DNA of 49,546 nucleotides from Purshia tridentata (GCA_003254885.1 QANT01008900.1:1-49546); one strand, 5' to 3'. Numbered from the stretch's first letter, positions 35,978 to 48,011 are shown. Notes: generated by a model not told the origin, from the sequence alone. Numbers and translations are program-made.

Positions 35978-38257
35978 TCATCCCGTCATATGCTTTATTA
36001 TTATCATACAGAGCCTATCTTGTACATTGTCTAGAAATTGGACATATGCATATTTACGCGTCTCTTTAAACATTAAAGGACCCGAAATTCCAAAAAATCC
36101 TATAATGAACCCAATTGCAACAGAAACATAAAGCCATGGACCTTGATGCCCTTTGTCCACATCTTGGGTGTTCCTATCATCTACATCAATCCCATTAATT
36201 GGTTGACACACATTCGGAAGTGGGGCACCACAAAGTTTGGGATTCCCTTCAAATGCAGAGGCATTTAAGCTCTGGAGCTGGGTGCTTGATGGTATTGGTC
36301 CTGCCAGATTATTGTATGAGACATTCAAATATGCCAAGAAATGAAGGGTCGCCAATGACGATGGGATTTTCCCAGACAAATTATTGGTGGAAAGGTCAAG
36401 TGTCTCTAAGTCCTTAAGGTTAGATATTTGGTCTGGAATGTTACCTGTAAAGTTGTTCATGCTGAGATCCAACACATGAAGAAACTGTAATTGCCCGATC
36501 TCAGTAGGTATATTTCCATTGATGCTATTGTTGCGTATGGATATTGTTGGTGGAAAGTAAAGCAAAGAATTATACTGTAAATCTTGAGCGACATCCGAGG
36601 GTGTGACAAAGATAGGCAATTCAAGATAATTATGATATACTTGAGTTGTAGTTTGTCCAGATACCAACATTGGTAGTCTGCAAAGTTCCTCCGGAAATTC
36701 ACCTGAAAGTAGGTTGGACTCCATGTTTATATAAAAGAGCCTTGGCAGAGTCCCCAACCAACTAGGAATTGACCCTGTGATTCTATTGTTATACATCGCC
36801 AAGATCTCTAGCTTTTAAAGCTTAGATAGCCATAAAGGTATTTGACCTGTGAGCTCACAACCACCCAAATCCAACAATCGAAGATTTTGGAGTCCCTCAA
36901 AATCAACCACACCATTATCAGCGGCCATTTCCTCACCTAGAAAATTACGTGAAAGGAGGAGTGTTGTGAGACTTTTGCTACCCATTAATATCTTCATTGC
37001 CCTTGTGACATTGGTCAGACTGTTATTACTAAGTGAGAGGAAGGACAAGGATTTCAATGAAAGAATCTCAGGTTGTATTTGTCCTTCTAGATTGTTTGAG
37101 CTTAGTCGAAGTGCTTTCAGGAACTTGCATGAGTAAAGGCTCATTGGAATCATACCAGTGAAGCGATTCTCCATTAGGTCAAGTTTACCAAGCTGACTGA
37201 GTTTAGAGAAATTAAGCATGGAGATATCTCCTTCCAAGCTGTTGGTTGCCAAACGTAGTTCTACAAGGTTTGTGCAATTCATCAAAGATGGGGGCAGCAA
37301 ACCTTCCAGATTGTTGAAATGAAGGAGCATTAGTTTCAACTTGGAGAGCTTCCCAAAATGGAGAGGGAGCACACCACTGAAATGATTAAAGTAGAGGTCA
37401 AGGATTTTGAGATTGGTGAGGTTGACAATTCTATTACTAAGGGATCCATATAGCAAATTAGCAGGTAATGCAATTTCTTCAAGTGTTGTAGCATTGTAGA
37501 TATCTTCTGGAAGTAACCCTGAGAGGTTATTGTAACCCGCACGGAAAACTTGGAGCTTGGAACACTCCCCTAGTCCATGAGAAATACTGCCATTGAATTT
37601 ATTGAAGGAAAAATCCAATAGCCTAATCAAGGGAGAAGAATGGAGACAAAGAGAGGTGGGGATAGAACCTGAGAAGGTGTTGTTGCTGACATTGAAACTA
37701 GTCAAATTCCAAGCTTGTTGGAAGAATGAAGATGGAAATTCACCCTGGAAGTGGTTGCTAGACAAATCCACCGCCTGGATCATATTTTTTGATGGTAGAG
37801 AATGTGGGAGCTCTCCAAAAAGAAGGTTATAGCTCAAATCAAGGATCTCAAGATGAGTCAAGGACAAGAAGATTCTACTGTGATCAACTGAACCATTAAG
37901 CGAATTGTGGGAGAGATTCAAGTGGGTGAGATGTGTGAGATTTGCAAGTGAGGATGATGGAAAAATGCCTCCTTTGAGTTCGAGGCCTTTGGAGGGTAAG
38001 CTCAAATGGGTGACCCAACCATCCTTATTACAAGTAATGCCCTCCCAATTGCAACAATTAAGGGAAGTCCAATTTAAGGAAGGAGGAGAAGACAGAGTGA
38101 GGGCCAAGGACAGAAGAGAGCTGCGTTCAGTTTGGTTGCATGCATGAATAATATTTGTAGATGTAATGAAAGAGAATAGGATCAGGATGAGAATGAAGGC
38201 ACGAACCATTGGGTGATATGCAGGCTGCACTACCATGTTTCTTGGTGACTCTGCCAT
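35978..38257 (-). pseudogene. Receptor-like protein (LRR-RLP) with one nonsense codon
   Basis: A single-exon LRR-RLP frame of 760 codons, broken only by TAA at 36815-36817 (codon 481). The same codon is AAA in the neighbouring RLP (…KLKKLEI…), so one A-to-T change explains the stop. Features in order: signal peptide (two candidate starts, 38257 and 38209); an LRR cap with NWTSLNCCNWEGITC; about 20 LRRs; FEGNPKLCGAPLPNVCQ; a transmembrane helix at ~708-730; and a ~29-residue tail without kinase. Family: the cap resembles PSY1R/PSKR-type receptors and the AtRLP2/RLP3 (RFO2) group, which act in peptide perception or disease resistance. If the stop is real, translation gives a secreted or ER-retained LRR fragment of 480 aa without a membrane anchor. 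It could also be an assembly error or a segregating null allele. Confidence 0.85.
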
Positions 38258-38283
38258 CTGTTAGATTCAGATTGCTCACAGGT

Positions 38284-38299
38284 TTGTGTATATATACAC
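38284..38299 (-). promoter_or_regulatory. TATA box of the RLP gene
   Basis: On the - strand GTGTATATATACACAAAC-like sequence lies about 30 bases upstream of the first candidate ATG (38257) and about 80 bases upstream of the second (38209). With a TATA-to-start distance of roughly 30 bases, initiation would fall very near 38257, which favours the second ATG, the one that aligns with the start of the neighbouring copy. Confidence 0.5.
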
Positions 38300-40123
38300 A
38301 TTGGAGGAAATTAAAGATCAATTAAAAAAAAAGCATATTCGTTTTTCTTGTTGGCTGAAAATGATATTTCATTATACAGCAAAACATTAATTACAAATTA
38401 ACTGTGAAAGTGTGTACATGAACCACGATAAAGAAAGACCAAAAAACAACGACTGTCGACTCACTGGGTCTGAAGTTTGAAGTCTGAAGTCTGAAGATGT
38501 TCATGGCATTGGCAGCTACATAAAAGATTCTCTGCTCACTTGACCACTGGAAATATATATGGACACAAATCCTAATCATGTAAATTTCATGGCAGTTAGT
38601 TTTTTTTGTTGCATTTTCTTCTTTGCGGATCTTCAAGACATGAGGATAGATTTTTAATTTTTAATTTCCCGATTTTAGTGTCCTGACTCTTAACCTCTTG
38701 TTGTTTCTCTTTAATTCCTGATTTTGATGTCTCAACTAAGCTCTAAGGGTATGGTGGTATTAATTTAGTTTAACTTTATACAATGACTTCAAACTACTCA
38801 TTTTCTACCAATTTTGGTTTGGTTCAATTACGTGTCAAAGACTCTAGGAAATAATTAGGATTAAAGACAAGGACTTAGCTAAATATATAGATGTAGGTCA
38901 ATGCTAGCGGTTGATTGATGCAGGTCCACAGTAAGTTCCACATCAACCATTGGCTGACACAGACTAGGACTGCACTGTATTGAAATTGCATGAGCCCCTG
39001 CATACCATTATTTTAGTTTGACTTTGCACAGTGACTTCAAGAGTTCTGCACTGAATTTCATTCTCAACTAGATACCATTTTATTGTGTTACTTATCAGTG
39101 TTTTCATGTGGCCTAACTATTATTTTATATATAAAGAAAGTGCAGGTGGCCTCAGATATGAAGATTGTTTAACAGAACCAAAAAGATCTTATAACCCCCA
39201 CCAAGTTATTGGCAGTGTGCTCAACTTCTTATATATATATACCCTTTGGCGTCCTCTTACTCTCAGGCATTGTTTGTGTTTCCATTCTAGATATTATGCA
39301 GCATTGTCTTGTTCATCCAAAAAGTACTTCAATTCTCGGGGAAATTTAAAAGTACTGGTTGATCAAGATTTCTCTAATGGTATAATTTGTCACTTTCATG
39401 TCATAAATTATAAGAAGGAAACAGAGAACATTTTGGCTGCATGAAACAAAAAATTTTATTTTGGAAGTGTGCAGCATTATTCCAAACTTTGATTCGTCCA
39501 TGTCTGAATAATGAGGAAATAGAAATACTTGGAATGGCACAATGGCTTGCAAGATGTTCTATCCCTAGTTTAATTAATAATAAACTTTTAAGTAGTTTTC
39601 CTTCTATAATAGTCTGCAATCATCTGGATCATGTGAAAGGGTGAGGCTGTCTCTTTTCCTCGCAGATGTCCCATGGACTTAGAGATCACTCTTAAGTTTC
39701 TCCAGTTTACATGAAAAAGAATTACCCATTAACAAGATAAAAATATACTCTTTTTAAGTTTTCTTGATTCACACAAGAAAAGGTTTCCAGTTTCACACAC
39801 GACAAGATTCTAATAAATGCAAATTTTATAAAATTCTCCAGATACATAATTGGGTCAAATGTAAATATGTAATCATCTTGAAGTAATCGAAGTCTGATTT
39901 TTATTTCATTTTTTCATAATATTTGTCGACTGACCAATGAGTAAATTGGAAGTTTCCCTCCAACAAGAAATACCTACCAACTAGGCAACTACCATCCGGT
40001 CTAATATAACATAAAATGTTCTTCCCATTTTACCCTTCTCCATTCTTCTAAATTACATCTCTCCCTCCTCTGTTCTTCCCAAAGTCAACTCTCCCCTGTC
40101 CTCTCTCTCAGAGCTCTGCATCA
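38300..40123. other. Intergenic DNA between RLP and second DUF538 gene
   Basis: No coding region is supported; frames at 39085-39644 show no family resemblance and only partly open. GTCTGAA-type short repeats occur at 38468-38495. A TATATATATATACCC sequence at 39229-39243 could be a TATA box, but no matching gene follows. CT-rich leader DNA of the DUF538 gene occupies about 40030-40123. Confidence 0.5.
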
Positions 40124-40639
40124 ATGGCATCATTCTTCCCTCAGATCTCTCTCTACCTACTACTTCTAACCTTCTTCTCAAAAACCCATTTCAGTCTATC
40201 CCTCAGAGATCTCAAATTCGATCACCACCGTCCATCCACCACATCCCAATCGTTCACAGACGTCCATGACCTCCTCCCCAAGTACGGCCTTCCAAAGGGT
40301 CTGTTACCAGACAACGTAAGGTCCTACACTCTCTCTGAAGATGGGAGCTTTGAGATCTACCTTGAAAGACCGTGTTACGTGCATTTTGATCAGTTGGTGT
40401 ACTATGACAAGAAGATTAAAGGCAAACTGAGTTACGGTTCAGTATCTGATGTGTCTGGGATTCAAGCCAAGAAGCTCTTCATATGGGTCACTGTGACTGG
40501 GATTCAGGCTGATAAAGGATCTGATATGGTTGAGTTTTACGTTGGGGCTTTGTCTGAGAAACTGCCTGCTAAACAGTTTGAGGATATTCCCGTATGTAAG
40601 AGCAAGGCTTGCCAAGAAGCTCATGTTGAGTCGATGTGA
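40124..40639 (+). CDS. DUF538 family secreted protein (copy B)
   Basis: Intronless, 171 aa. A signal peptide covers ~1-26 (FFPQISLYLLLLTFFSKTHF). The DUF538 domain includes LLPKYGLPKGLLPDNVRSYTL, LERPCYVHFDQLVYYDKKI (two overlapping motifs), GKLSYGSVSDVSGIQAKKLF and a VGALSEKLPAKQFEDIPVC block. It differs from copy A in having no second exon and a longer segment after the signal peptide (LRDLKFDHHRPSTT). A GTAATT donor-like site directly after the stop might remove a 3' leader intron, but no partner was fixed. The position next to the F-box/kelch gene makes this the closer positional counterpart of At1g55265. Confidence 0.92.
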   Translation: MASFFPQISLYLLLLTFFSKTHFSLSLRDLKFDHHRPSTTSQSFTDVHDLLPKYGLPKGLLPDNVRSYTLSEDGSFEIYLERPCYVHFDQLVYYDKKIKGKLSYGSVSDVSGIQAKKLFIWVTVTGIQADKGSDMVEFYVGALSEKLPAKQFEDIPVCKSKACQEAHVESM

Positions 40640-43010
40640 GGTAATTTTCTTTTTAAAAAAATTGTCTTTATTGTTACCGTATGAATTAAATCATAAAGAC
40701 TAGATTTTTTGTTCCTGGGTCTTGTTTCTTTTTACTTGTTCTTCAAGTTGAGCCCTCTTTTATCCTGTGGATTTTCATTTTTTTAAGATTATTTTTACTT
40801 ACTGGTTGGTTCCTTAATTAAATAAGGAATTTTATTAGTTTTGGTTTTCTAGGTACTCAAAGTACCATACTTGGAGTGGACTTGAGTGATTACTACACTC
40901 GCCATTCCTTTAGGCCGGCATTCATGACAATCATCGTATCAAACCAAAGGAAAAGGAAGATAATGTATATGTTTGTTGATTTATTGGTTAGGATAACTAG
41001 ACCAACAATTGAAGGATCGAATGCCTTCTTGTATTCAGTTTGATATGAGATATATAATGATAATAGGCAACGAAGTTTTTTATTTTTTATCTAAGGCTTG
41101 CTTGATTGATTTGAACATGGAAAATTAATCACAATCTTAAATATGAAGTACTAATAATCAAGCTCCAGAAAGATCAAGGCTTTCACAAGGAGACAATCTG
41201 CCAAAACCATGTAGGTGTGGTACTCCTGCATTTCTACCCAGAATTTCCAAAGTGTAATTTCACGTTCCTTACTTCCATAAGGTTACAGTGACTTCATGCA
41301 TCTGTGTCTGTTTGTGTGTGTGGAGGAGGCCCTATGTAGTTACTTGAGCTCTGAATTTCCACTTGTGCTCCAATCCTCTGTCTCACTCCCATCTATGTAC
41401 GCACTTGATCTTCTTAGGACCACTGCTTCTGTGTAGTGCTCACATATGGGCGGTTCAGGTCAGGTCAAAAGTTATCAGCCCACATCTTGGGCCTTTTCTG
41501 GTACAAGGAGTTTAGGCTTTAAATGAAAAGTAGTTCATCAGCTGGCTCATTTCTGAAGTGTCGTGTTGCCCCTCGTACTAATGTTGCCCTGAATGTGATC
41601 ATCACCGTAGAGAGTGTTTCAATGTCATTCACCTGTTTTAAAAAGATATGGTGGAGCTATACTGTGGAAATCTTGGTATCCTTTCAAGTTTGCTCCAGGG
41701 AACATACGAAAACATTTTTAAGAAGATAGATGTTGGAAATATAATTTTGCCATTCATGCTGTACAATAAATATGCAGCAGAGAATTCTGGGCTACTAATT
41801 TTTAGCAGCATGTTTAAATTATAAATTGACATATTTCTAAGATGAAATGAAACCAAAACTTGCATTGTTGAAGCTCTAAACCTTCATGTTGTGTACAGGA
41901 TTTTTGTTTAATTGTGCAGCTTCCTAGCTTTGTGTTTTCTGTTTGAAAGAAAATTCTCTAACCCCAACTTTACAGTGACAATTGTAAGAGGGAGGATCTG
42001 TTGCCATGTGAAAGTTAAAGTGCCGCTTTTGCTCCTTAATCATCTTCATATTTGTGTGGAGACCTAAATAGGCTTAAATGAAAGTACTTCATTAAAGGCC
42101 CTACTGCATTGTGGACTTGCTTCAGTAAAGTTGTTCCATTGACCTTAGCTAAGCCTTACTTGCTAAAGTTTAGGATCTTTGGAGGACTAATGAAGCTGAC
42201 TTGATACTGTTGCAGGTAGGAAAAGAGTAATGGAGTAATGGATTCACTGTATGGAAGAAGGCCATAGGTTCAGCAGATTTTTCTATCTCTAGCAGTCATC
42301 TGATGCTTGGTTCTTTCAAGTTGCATCCGTAGAAGTGGCCAATAGAAGCAAATAAATGTGCATATGAATTCCTTGTTCGTTGACCCCAAAAAAATGGTGT
42401 TATCTCTGTGTCACAAGTTCACAACTCACGACTACAGGCACATCTAAACCTTATGAGTAAATATATAAATGTAAAGTTTGTATTGATTGTTATCATTTAT
42501 TAAAGCAAAAACCTATTTCTACCTTGCCATTTGTGTGTTAAGAGAAAGACCTTACTATCACTTGATTCCAGGCAACCAAGCCTTTGCTTGTCCTGCTGAA
42601 AAAATTGCAAATATGGTTATGAGAAGCTTCTCTATGTATTATATAGGTTTGTGGCTTGTGGTCTATGCTGTATAGATTAAAGAAGACAGAATGTTTCAAA
42701 TGTTGGGGTTGTTCCACTTGGCAAGAGAGGTGACCCGGTGGTAGCTCTCCTTGACTTTTTAAGTGATCGATTTTCTGTAGAATTCTTCTCTTTTAGGATA
42801 TAGAAAAAAAAAAACCAGAATTTGCACATCAAAACTACTGAGGGATGTTAAAAAAGAAAAGTACTGCAGACCAAATGTTTAAGCTTTTGTTGGTTTCATT
42901 TAAGTAAAAATAGAGAATAGTCCCAGGGCCACCAAAACAAAAACATAGAGAATAGTCTAAATAGGCAACGATTCAACGAAGAAAGATAGAAAGAGAATAA
43001 ACATAAAACT
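40640..43010. other. Intergenic DNA downstream of DUF538 copy B
   Basis: About 2.4 kb with no supported coding sequence. Short frames (41523-41729, 42487-42675) look random. Part may be spliced 3' untranslated sequence of copy B. The composition is more balanced than in other spacers, so an unannotated transcript is possible. Confidence 0.45.
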
Positions 43011-43020
43011 GGTCATGCGC

Positions 43021-43340
43021 ACAGTTATCATCACATAAAACTTATCTTGTACATTATTTAGGAATTTGAAATAAACATATCTCCATGTCCTCTTAAGTAT
43101 TAAAAAGACTACAAACACTCCAAATCCCGTATTCTCTACATCTTGGCTGTTCTTAACATCTGAATCAATGTCATTAGTTGATCGGCACTCATCTAAACCT
43201 TATGGGTTCTCCTCAAATGCAGAGGCATTGAAGCTTTGGAGCCAAGTGCTTGTTGGAAACTTGGAATTGGTCCTTCCAGATTATTGTTTGAGACATTAAT
43301 TGCTTTCAAGAAATTAAGGCTTGCCAATGACGAAGGGTTT
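43021..43340 (-). pseudogene. C-terminal relic of a third RLP
   Basis: On the - strand this matches the last ~100 codons of the two RLPs: SLASLNFLKAINVSNNNLEG, a damaged version of the SFEGNPKLCGAPLP region, a Cys-Arg-Ser/Asp-rich linker and the membrane anchor and tail region. Frames are broken in several places and nothing upstream of the last repeat remains. The downstream flank (GAGAATAGTCT at 42911 and 42952) also resembles the 3' flank of the RLP pseudogene near 33070, so the relic derives from a genomic duplication rather than a retrocopy. Confidence 0.85.
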
Positions 43341-43983
43341 GGTTTGAAAAAAAGAAAAGAAAAAGATTTAGTTTTAAATTCACAATATAATAATATATAG
43401 GTCAAGTCAGAATGACCTCAAATCTAAATAAATTGTGTAAAAATACTCATTCATGGAAAGTCAATGATGGCTATATTTGAAACTAATAAAATTATTACCG
43501 TATAACGCGTACGCTCTCAAATAGTGTGTACACTAATTAACAATGGCATGCATGCATTATGACTAAGTCCTCCAATTTGCATAATTATTAGTTAATAATA
43601 AGGTCTCCATCATCTATCTTTATCCACGAGGGAATCTAAATATTTTACTGAAACACAAAGCAATTGTTGAAGGTACATGACAAAAAAATGGCTTAAAAGG
43701 GACTAAATAATTTTTTCCACCAAGTTGGCAATAGATTAATCGTGATTCTATTAGGCACTCTTTGGCCTCACGAGCATAAAATTGCTTTTCACTATTCGAT
43801 AAGCATAACTTGTAACTCTTTTAGCTTCTTTGCTTCAACCCCATGTTAAACTCATGCTTCTAAGTTAGAGATGTTGTAGCTATAAATACATTATTTTGCT
43901 CACTGCAGCTACCACAAAGCCCTCCCTGAGTCCAACATTGAGAAACCCTTTTGGCCGTTGAGTTTTCTGACCAAGCTGCTGTA

Positions 43984-44208
43984 ATGGATGTTCGTCGAGA
44001 GGTTGCTGCCGGCGGGAGCCATAGAGTGCAGGAGGAAAAAGAAAATACAAAGAAACAGATGGTAAGCAGGAGGATGAATGTGGCAGAAGAGCAAGGCGAC
44101 ATTAATGAAATGGCTGATGCCTTTATCAAGAAATTCAGGAACCAGCTAAAGATTCAAAGGGAAGAGTCCTTCAAAAGGTTCCAGAAAATGATCGCTCGTG
44201 GGGTTTGA
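43984..44208 (+). CDS. Small DUF761 protein
   Basis: An intronless frame of 74 aa from the first ATG. Residues ~38-73 (DINEMADAFIKKFRNQLKIQ, then ESFKRFQKMIARG) match the DUF761 motif that ends many plant proteins: an acidic start, the D/E-FIxKF core, an amphipathic basic helix and the terminal Y/FQxMxARG. The N-terminal 37 residues are polar and basic with no signal peptide. DUF761 proteins are plant-specific and of unclear function; many are stress- or development-regulated. A TATAAATA box lies at 43881, about 100 bases upstream. The open frame extends 11 codons further 5' but without another ATG. Confidence 0.8.
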   Translation: MDVRREVAAGGSHRVQEEKENTKKQMVSRRMNVAEEQGDINEMADAFIKKFRNQLKIQREESFKRFQKMIARGV

Positions 44209-44671
44209 AATATGTCTCTTGTAAGAACAAAAATGACTAAAACCGTGTGTATTGGCTCACTGGTTTGTTCATGCAAATTTGAAATTTTGTTGTAGAGCTT
44301 GAATCAATAACATGGGGTTGTGCAGATGGATTTGTTCTTTGATGATATTCTAGCAAGATAAACGAATAAGCATTCGATAAGGTGAACCGTAGTCTTCCAA
44401 CTTTTTTCCATTAAATTTAATAGCCAAAAACTTGCACCTAAACATTTACAAGATGCATATTCATGAATAATTATTTTCTTAATTAAAAGACTACAACCAT
44501 TTAAAAACAAAAACAAACATTGCCAGAGATGAAATTTCGTATATATAGAATGATCTCTAATCACCCATGTATATTCACAAAGCATCTCTAAGATTACATA
44601 CTACAACATAAAACCCCATAGAAAAAGACAAAAAGGCCTACACCAATATAACAGGATTTACAAATGTATCT

Positions 44672-44672
<1 letters not shown>

Positions 44673-44706
<34 letters not shown>
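44673..44706. repeat. CT microsatellite
   Basis: An uninterrupted CT dinucleotide run of about 34 bases lies between the DUF761 gene and the F-box/kelch stop codon. In the sense of the F-box gene it is a GA run and probably falls in its 3' untranslated region. Confidence 0.95.
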
Positions 44707-44710
<4 letters not shown>

Positions 44711-44914
44711 GAATGTAAAGAAATGACCTCACAATTCTATTGCTGAGACCAACAACCTCATAATTCTATTGCCGAAAGGCCAGAAACCAGCATCCTCAGT
44801 CCCATACCAGATCTCTTGAAGGAGATGACTGCATTGGGTTTACAGATACACCAACCATGCTTTTCGTCTCAAGTCTTGTCTCGCACAAACCATAAGCAAT
44901 ATGAATGCCAGTTC

Positions 44915-47900
44915 TTATGCTTGGAGCACTTGACAGTGTACGATGTGACTCTTCAAACCAGTTCGGCCTGCTATGCTTGACCATAAATTTGAGACTATGG
45001 TTCTGAAATGACCTTTACCAGCAATATTTTCCCAAAGGTGAGGGTTGCTTTCGACATGTTTATCTGGACTTGAGACATCAACTAAACTGATGCTCATGTT
45101 ATTACGAATAATGCAAAGCTTCCCATTGAGGGGGACAAGTGCAGCAGCCTCCAAAGCACGCGAGCTGCCCAGATGAAGCTTGCTATCTATAAATTTGTTC
45201 CATGAATCTGTCACTCTATCATAAACTCTAAGCTTGCAACCATCACGGCAATCTAGAGCATAAAGCTGCCCATTTAAAGAAATACTAGGATTGCGCCAAC
45301 CAGCAACCATTCCGTCACTAACGGGGGTCCAGGTGTTAGCTTCGGGAGAATAGGCTTCACTCATCACCTCACGGTGTGACCCCAGTCCTTTTAGAAACCA
45401 CATTCCATCGTGAACAACCCCAATAAAGGGAACCATAGCAGTGCTCATATCTGAAATAAAGTTCCACCGATTTCTGTTAGGGTCATATATTTCAGCAGAA
45501 CGAAGAGTCCTTTGAATTCCTTCACACTCCCCACCAGCTACATAAAGGCAATTGTTAATGACACAAGAACCAAAGAAATGGCGTTTCCGAAGCATATCTG
45601 GTGCCCTGTGCCATTTATTTGTCCGGGCACTGTAAAAAATAACCCGTCTCATAGATCCCTTCATTGGATCTTTTCCTCCAAATAAGTACAGGTGGCAACC
45701 GCTAAGGACAGCACAGCCAAAACCAAGTGCTGCAGAATATTCACCAGGAACAGGTGGAAGTGGCTGCCATAGCTGGTATGTGGGATCAAAAGCATGCCAA
45801 GAGATCCTTCCATCACGGTCTCTTTTAATGACATAAACCCACTCTTCTGCCATTCCAAGACTTTTCCTAAGAGAATAAAAGAAGTTTCCAGCTAGAAGGC
45901 GATACCATCTTTTGCAAACTAGACGGAGTTTTCTATGTTCAACGCGAGGGACTCTGATTAAACAAGCGATTGCAAGATCGTCAGGTAGGCCAGGCAGGAG
46001 GGGTGGCTGGATTCTGGTCCTTTCCCTGCGTGAGCTTTTTCCCTTGTGCGCATTAGGATTGATATCAGGCTGGATACAAAGTTTTGATCCTGGGACAAAC
46101 TTTCTTGCCCCTGCAACTGTTTTTAAGCCTGCATCTACTTTGCAGTAGCATGATACAGAGTCAACCTGCGAAACTAGTGATGTCAGGATGCATGAGATAA
46201 CAAGATTTACCAAAAATTAACACCAGTGAGAAGCTAATGGCCATGACACATGCTCCTTATATGTGTTCATGAAAATAGAAATATTTTTGGCAATGATTAC
46301 TGTCCTATGGTAATATTTCATTGAAATATCATGATTTACACCAACAGAACTAAAACGTAATCAGGTATAGTACTAGTAACCTTCTTAAGCTCTAGATACC
46401 CTCATGATTCGCACATTTCATTTTACTTTATCTATGTATTAGGGAAGTAGACTCTGTATGCTCTTTAACATATATTATCCATCAAAAAGAAAAGACAATG
46501 AACAAGGTTCAGGACTTGTTAAAGTCAATCCATTCACTTTCTGAAGCCCAAGAATGAAGAAGGCCGCATAAAATTACAAATTAAATGCTCATATAGATGC
46601 AGCAGCAAAAACTGAACTTTATAGATAGATAAAAATAATACAATAACTTGCTATTGTGGCCATTCAGACCCCATAATTCTACCCAGGAAATCTAAAACCA
46701 AAGACATTCATGAATTTCATTCCAAAGTCTTTGAGCCCATTTTGGAAGTAATATAAACTCGAAAAAATCTTAGGAAACTTTAAGACAAGGAAGATTAAAA
46801 TGCAAGAAGATGCAGTAGCAATTGAAAGTAAAATTAGCGAATGAGATGATAAATAACATGCCTATTTGAACTTTTTTGGGCCAACAAATTTAGGCTTTGT
46901 CAGAGTTTTTTGTTCCATTTACTAGTACAAGAGACGTTGGGTTCACATGGATCTGAACTTAAAGAAGATACCAGAGAACAAGATAGAAACAACATGAACA
47001 GCTCTCAAGATTTTTACAAATAAATCATATCCAAATCAGTAATTTGATCCAAAGTATATAACGTTTGCAAGAACATAATTAAAACTCATGTTGAAGGCAG
47101 CTAACCATCCAAGCATCCACAGAGCCATGTCGCAGCTGACATTCTTCTATGTTCACCAAAGTGTAAGGATCACTACTTGCTTAAAAATTCATGATAAGAA
47201 TACAAGCATGATCCCCCTATATCTAACTTTGTTCTTTAAAACAGACACATTAGGAAGAATATACTTTCTAATTAAACAGAGAGAGATGGAGAGAGGGAGA
47301 GAGGGAGAGAGGGAGAGAGGGAGGGAGAGAGTGATCTCAAGTTCCAACTTGATCATTCTTGAGAAGCAGCCAATCTGGAAGCTATATTCGCAAAAATCCC
47401 AACACACACGAAATCAAACAAATGCTCATCAAATTCCTACTTTCGCAAAAAGTTGTCTCTCCAAATAAATAACTGGGATTTGATACTGAGATAAACATTA
47501 TCCCATGAAATAAATTACAAGGGAGATGAAATTAAGCATTTCCCCAACCCATATACTCATCAAAAATCCAAAATTATCCCCATAAGGATCGCACATTTAA
47601 CTGAAGTACGAGCTGGGTACCCCTAAAATCTCATAAAAACAAAATATTCAAAAGGACAATGCACAGCATGAAGGGCCATCTAAACCTCAAAAACACTTTC
47701 TCATCAACCAAATTTCCAAAATTTGTCGAGAATTTTGCAAATTTCAGCTAAACTTCATCTGGGTTCTCTAAAATGTCGTGAATTCAAAGAAGCTAAACCT
47801 CAAACACACTTGTTCATCAACCACTCGAGAATTTTGCAGATTTCAGCTAAACTTTCATCTGGGTTCTCTAAAATGTCGTGAAATCAAAGAAAACATTGGA

Positions 47901-48011
47901 AAAACATAAAAAAAAGAAAGTGGATTAGAGATCAGTAAGAAGACTAACCAGTGGAGCTTGAACTCTGAATCCCCTCTGAGCATTGGAAGACTGTTCAGTG
48001 TTTGGGTCCAT
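44915..48011 (-). CDS. SAGL1: F-box/kelch-repeat protein (SAGL1 type)
   Basis: Substrate adaptor of SCF ubiquitin ligases. Two coding exons (48011-47949, 21 codons, and 46165-44915) give 437 aa, against 434 recalled for Arabidopsis At1g55270/SAGL1. That protein promotes turnover of phenylpropanoid and wax enzymes (PAL, CER3). Features in order: a conserved lead (KTVAGARKFVPGSKLCIQPD, ~36-55); a basic stretch; the F-box (LPGLPDDLAIACLIRVPR, ~78-120, with LRLVCKRWYRL); then kelch repeats (~130-385) with double Gly motifs LYLFGGKDP and LYVAGGECEG; and a conserved end HIVHCQVLQA. The first exon was found by matching frame and the acceptor at 46166. An apparent start inside the intron (46213) is not real. 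The intron is about 1.8 kb. Confidence 0.94.
47279..47331. repeat. GAGAGG microsatellite in the F-box gene intron
   Basis: A run of GAGAGGGA-type units of about 50 bases lies within the single long intron of the F-box/kelch gene. Confidence 0.9.

Noticed and set aside
39085..39444. 119-codon frame on the + strand
   Set aside because: No ATG-supported start, no family similarity and no splice context; likely a chance frame.
44915..46165. Reading the F-box/kelch gene as HUB-related because both act in ubiquitination
   Set aside because: The families and targets differ; shared biochemistry with HUB2 40 kb away is not evidence of a pathway.
46166..46213. Start MVNLVISCILTSLVSQ for the F-box/kelch protein
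   Set aside because: These codons are intron sequence; a good acceptor at 46166 and a matching first exon at 47949-48011 give the family-typical start.
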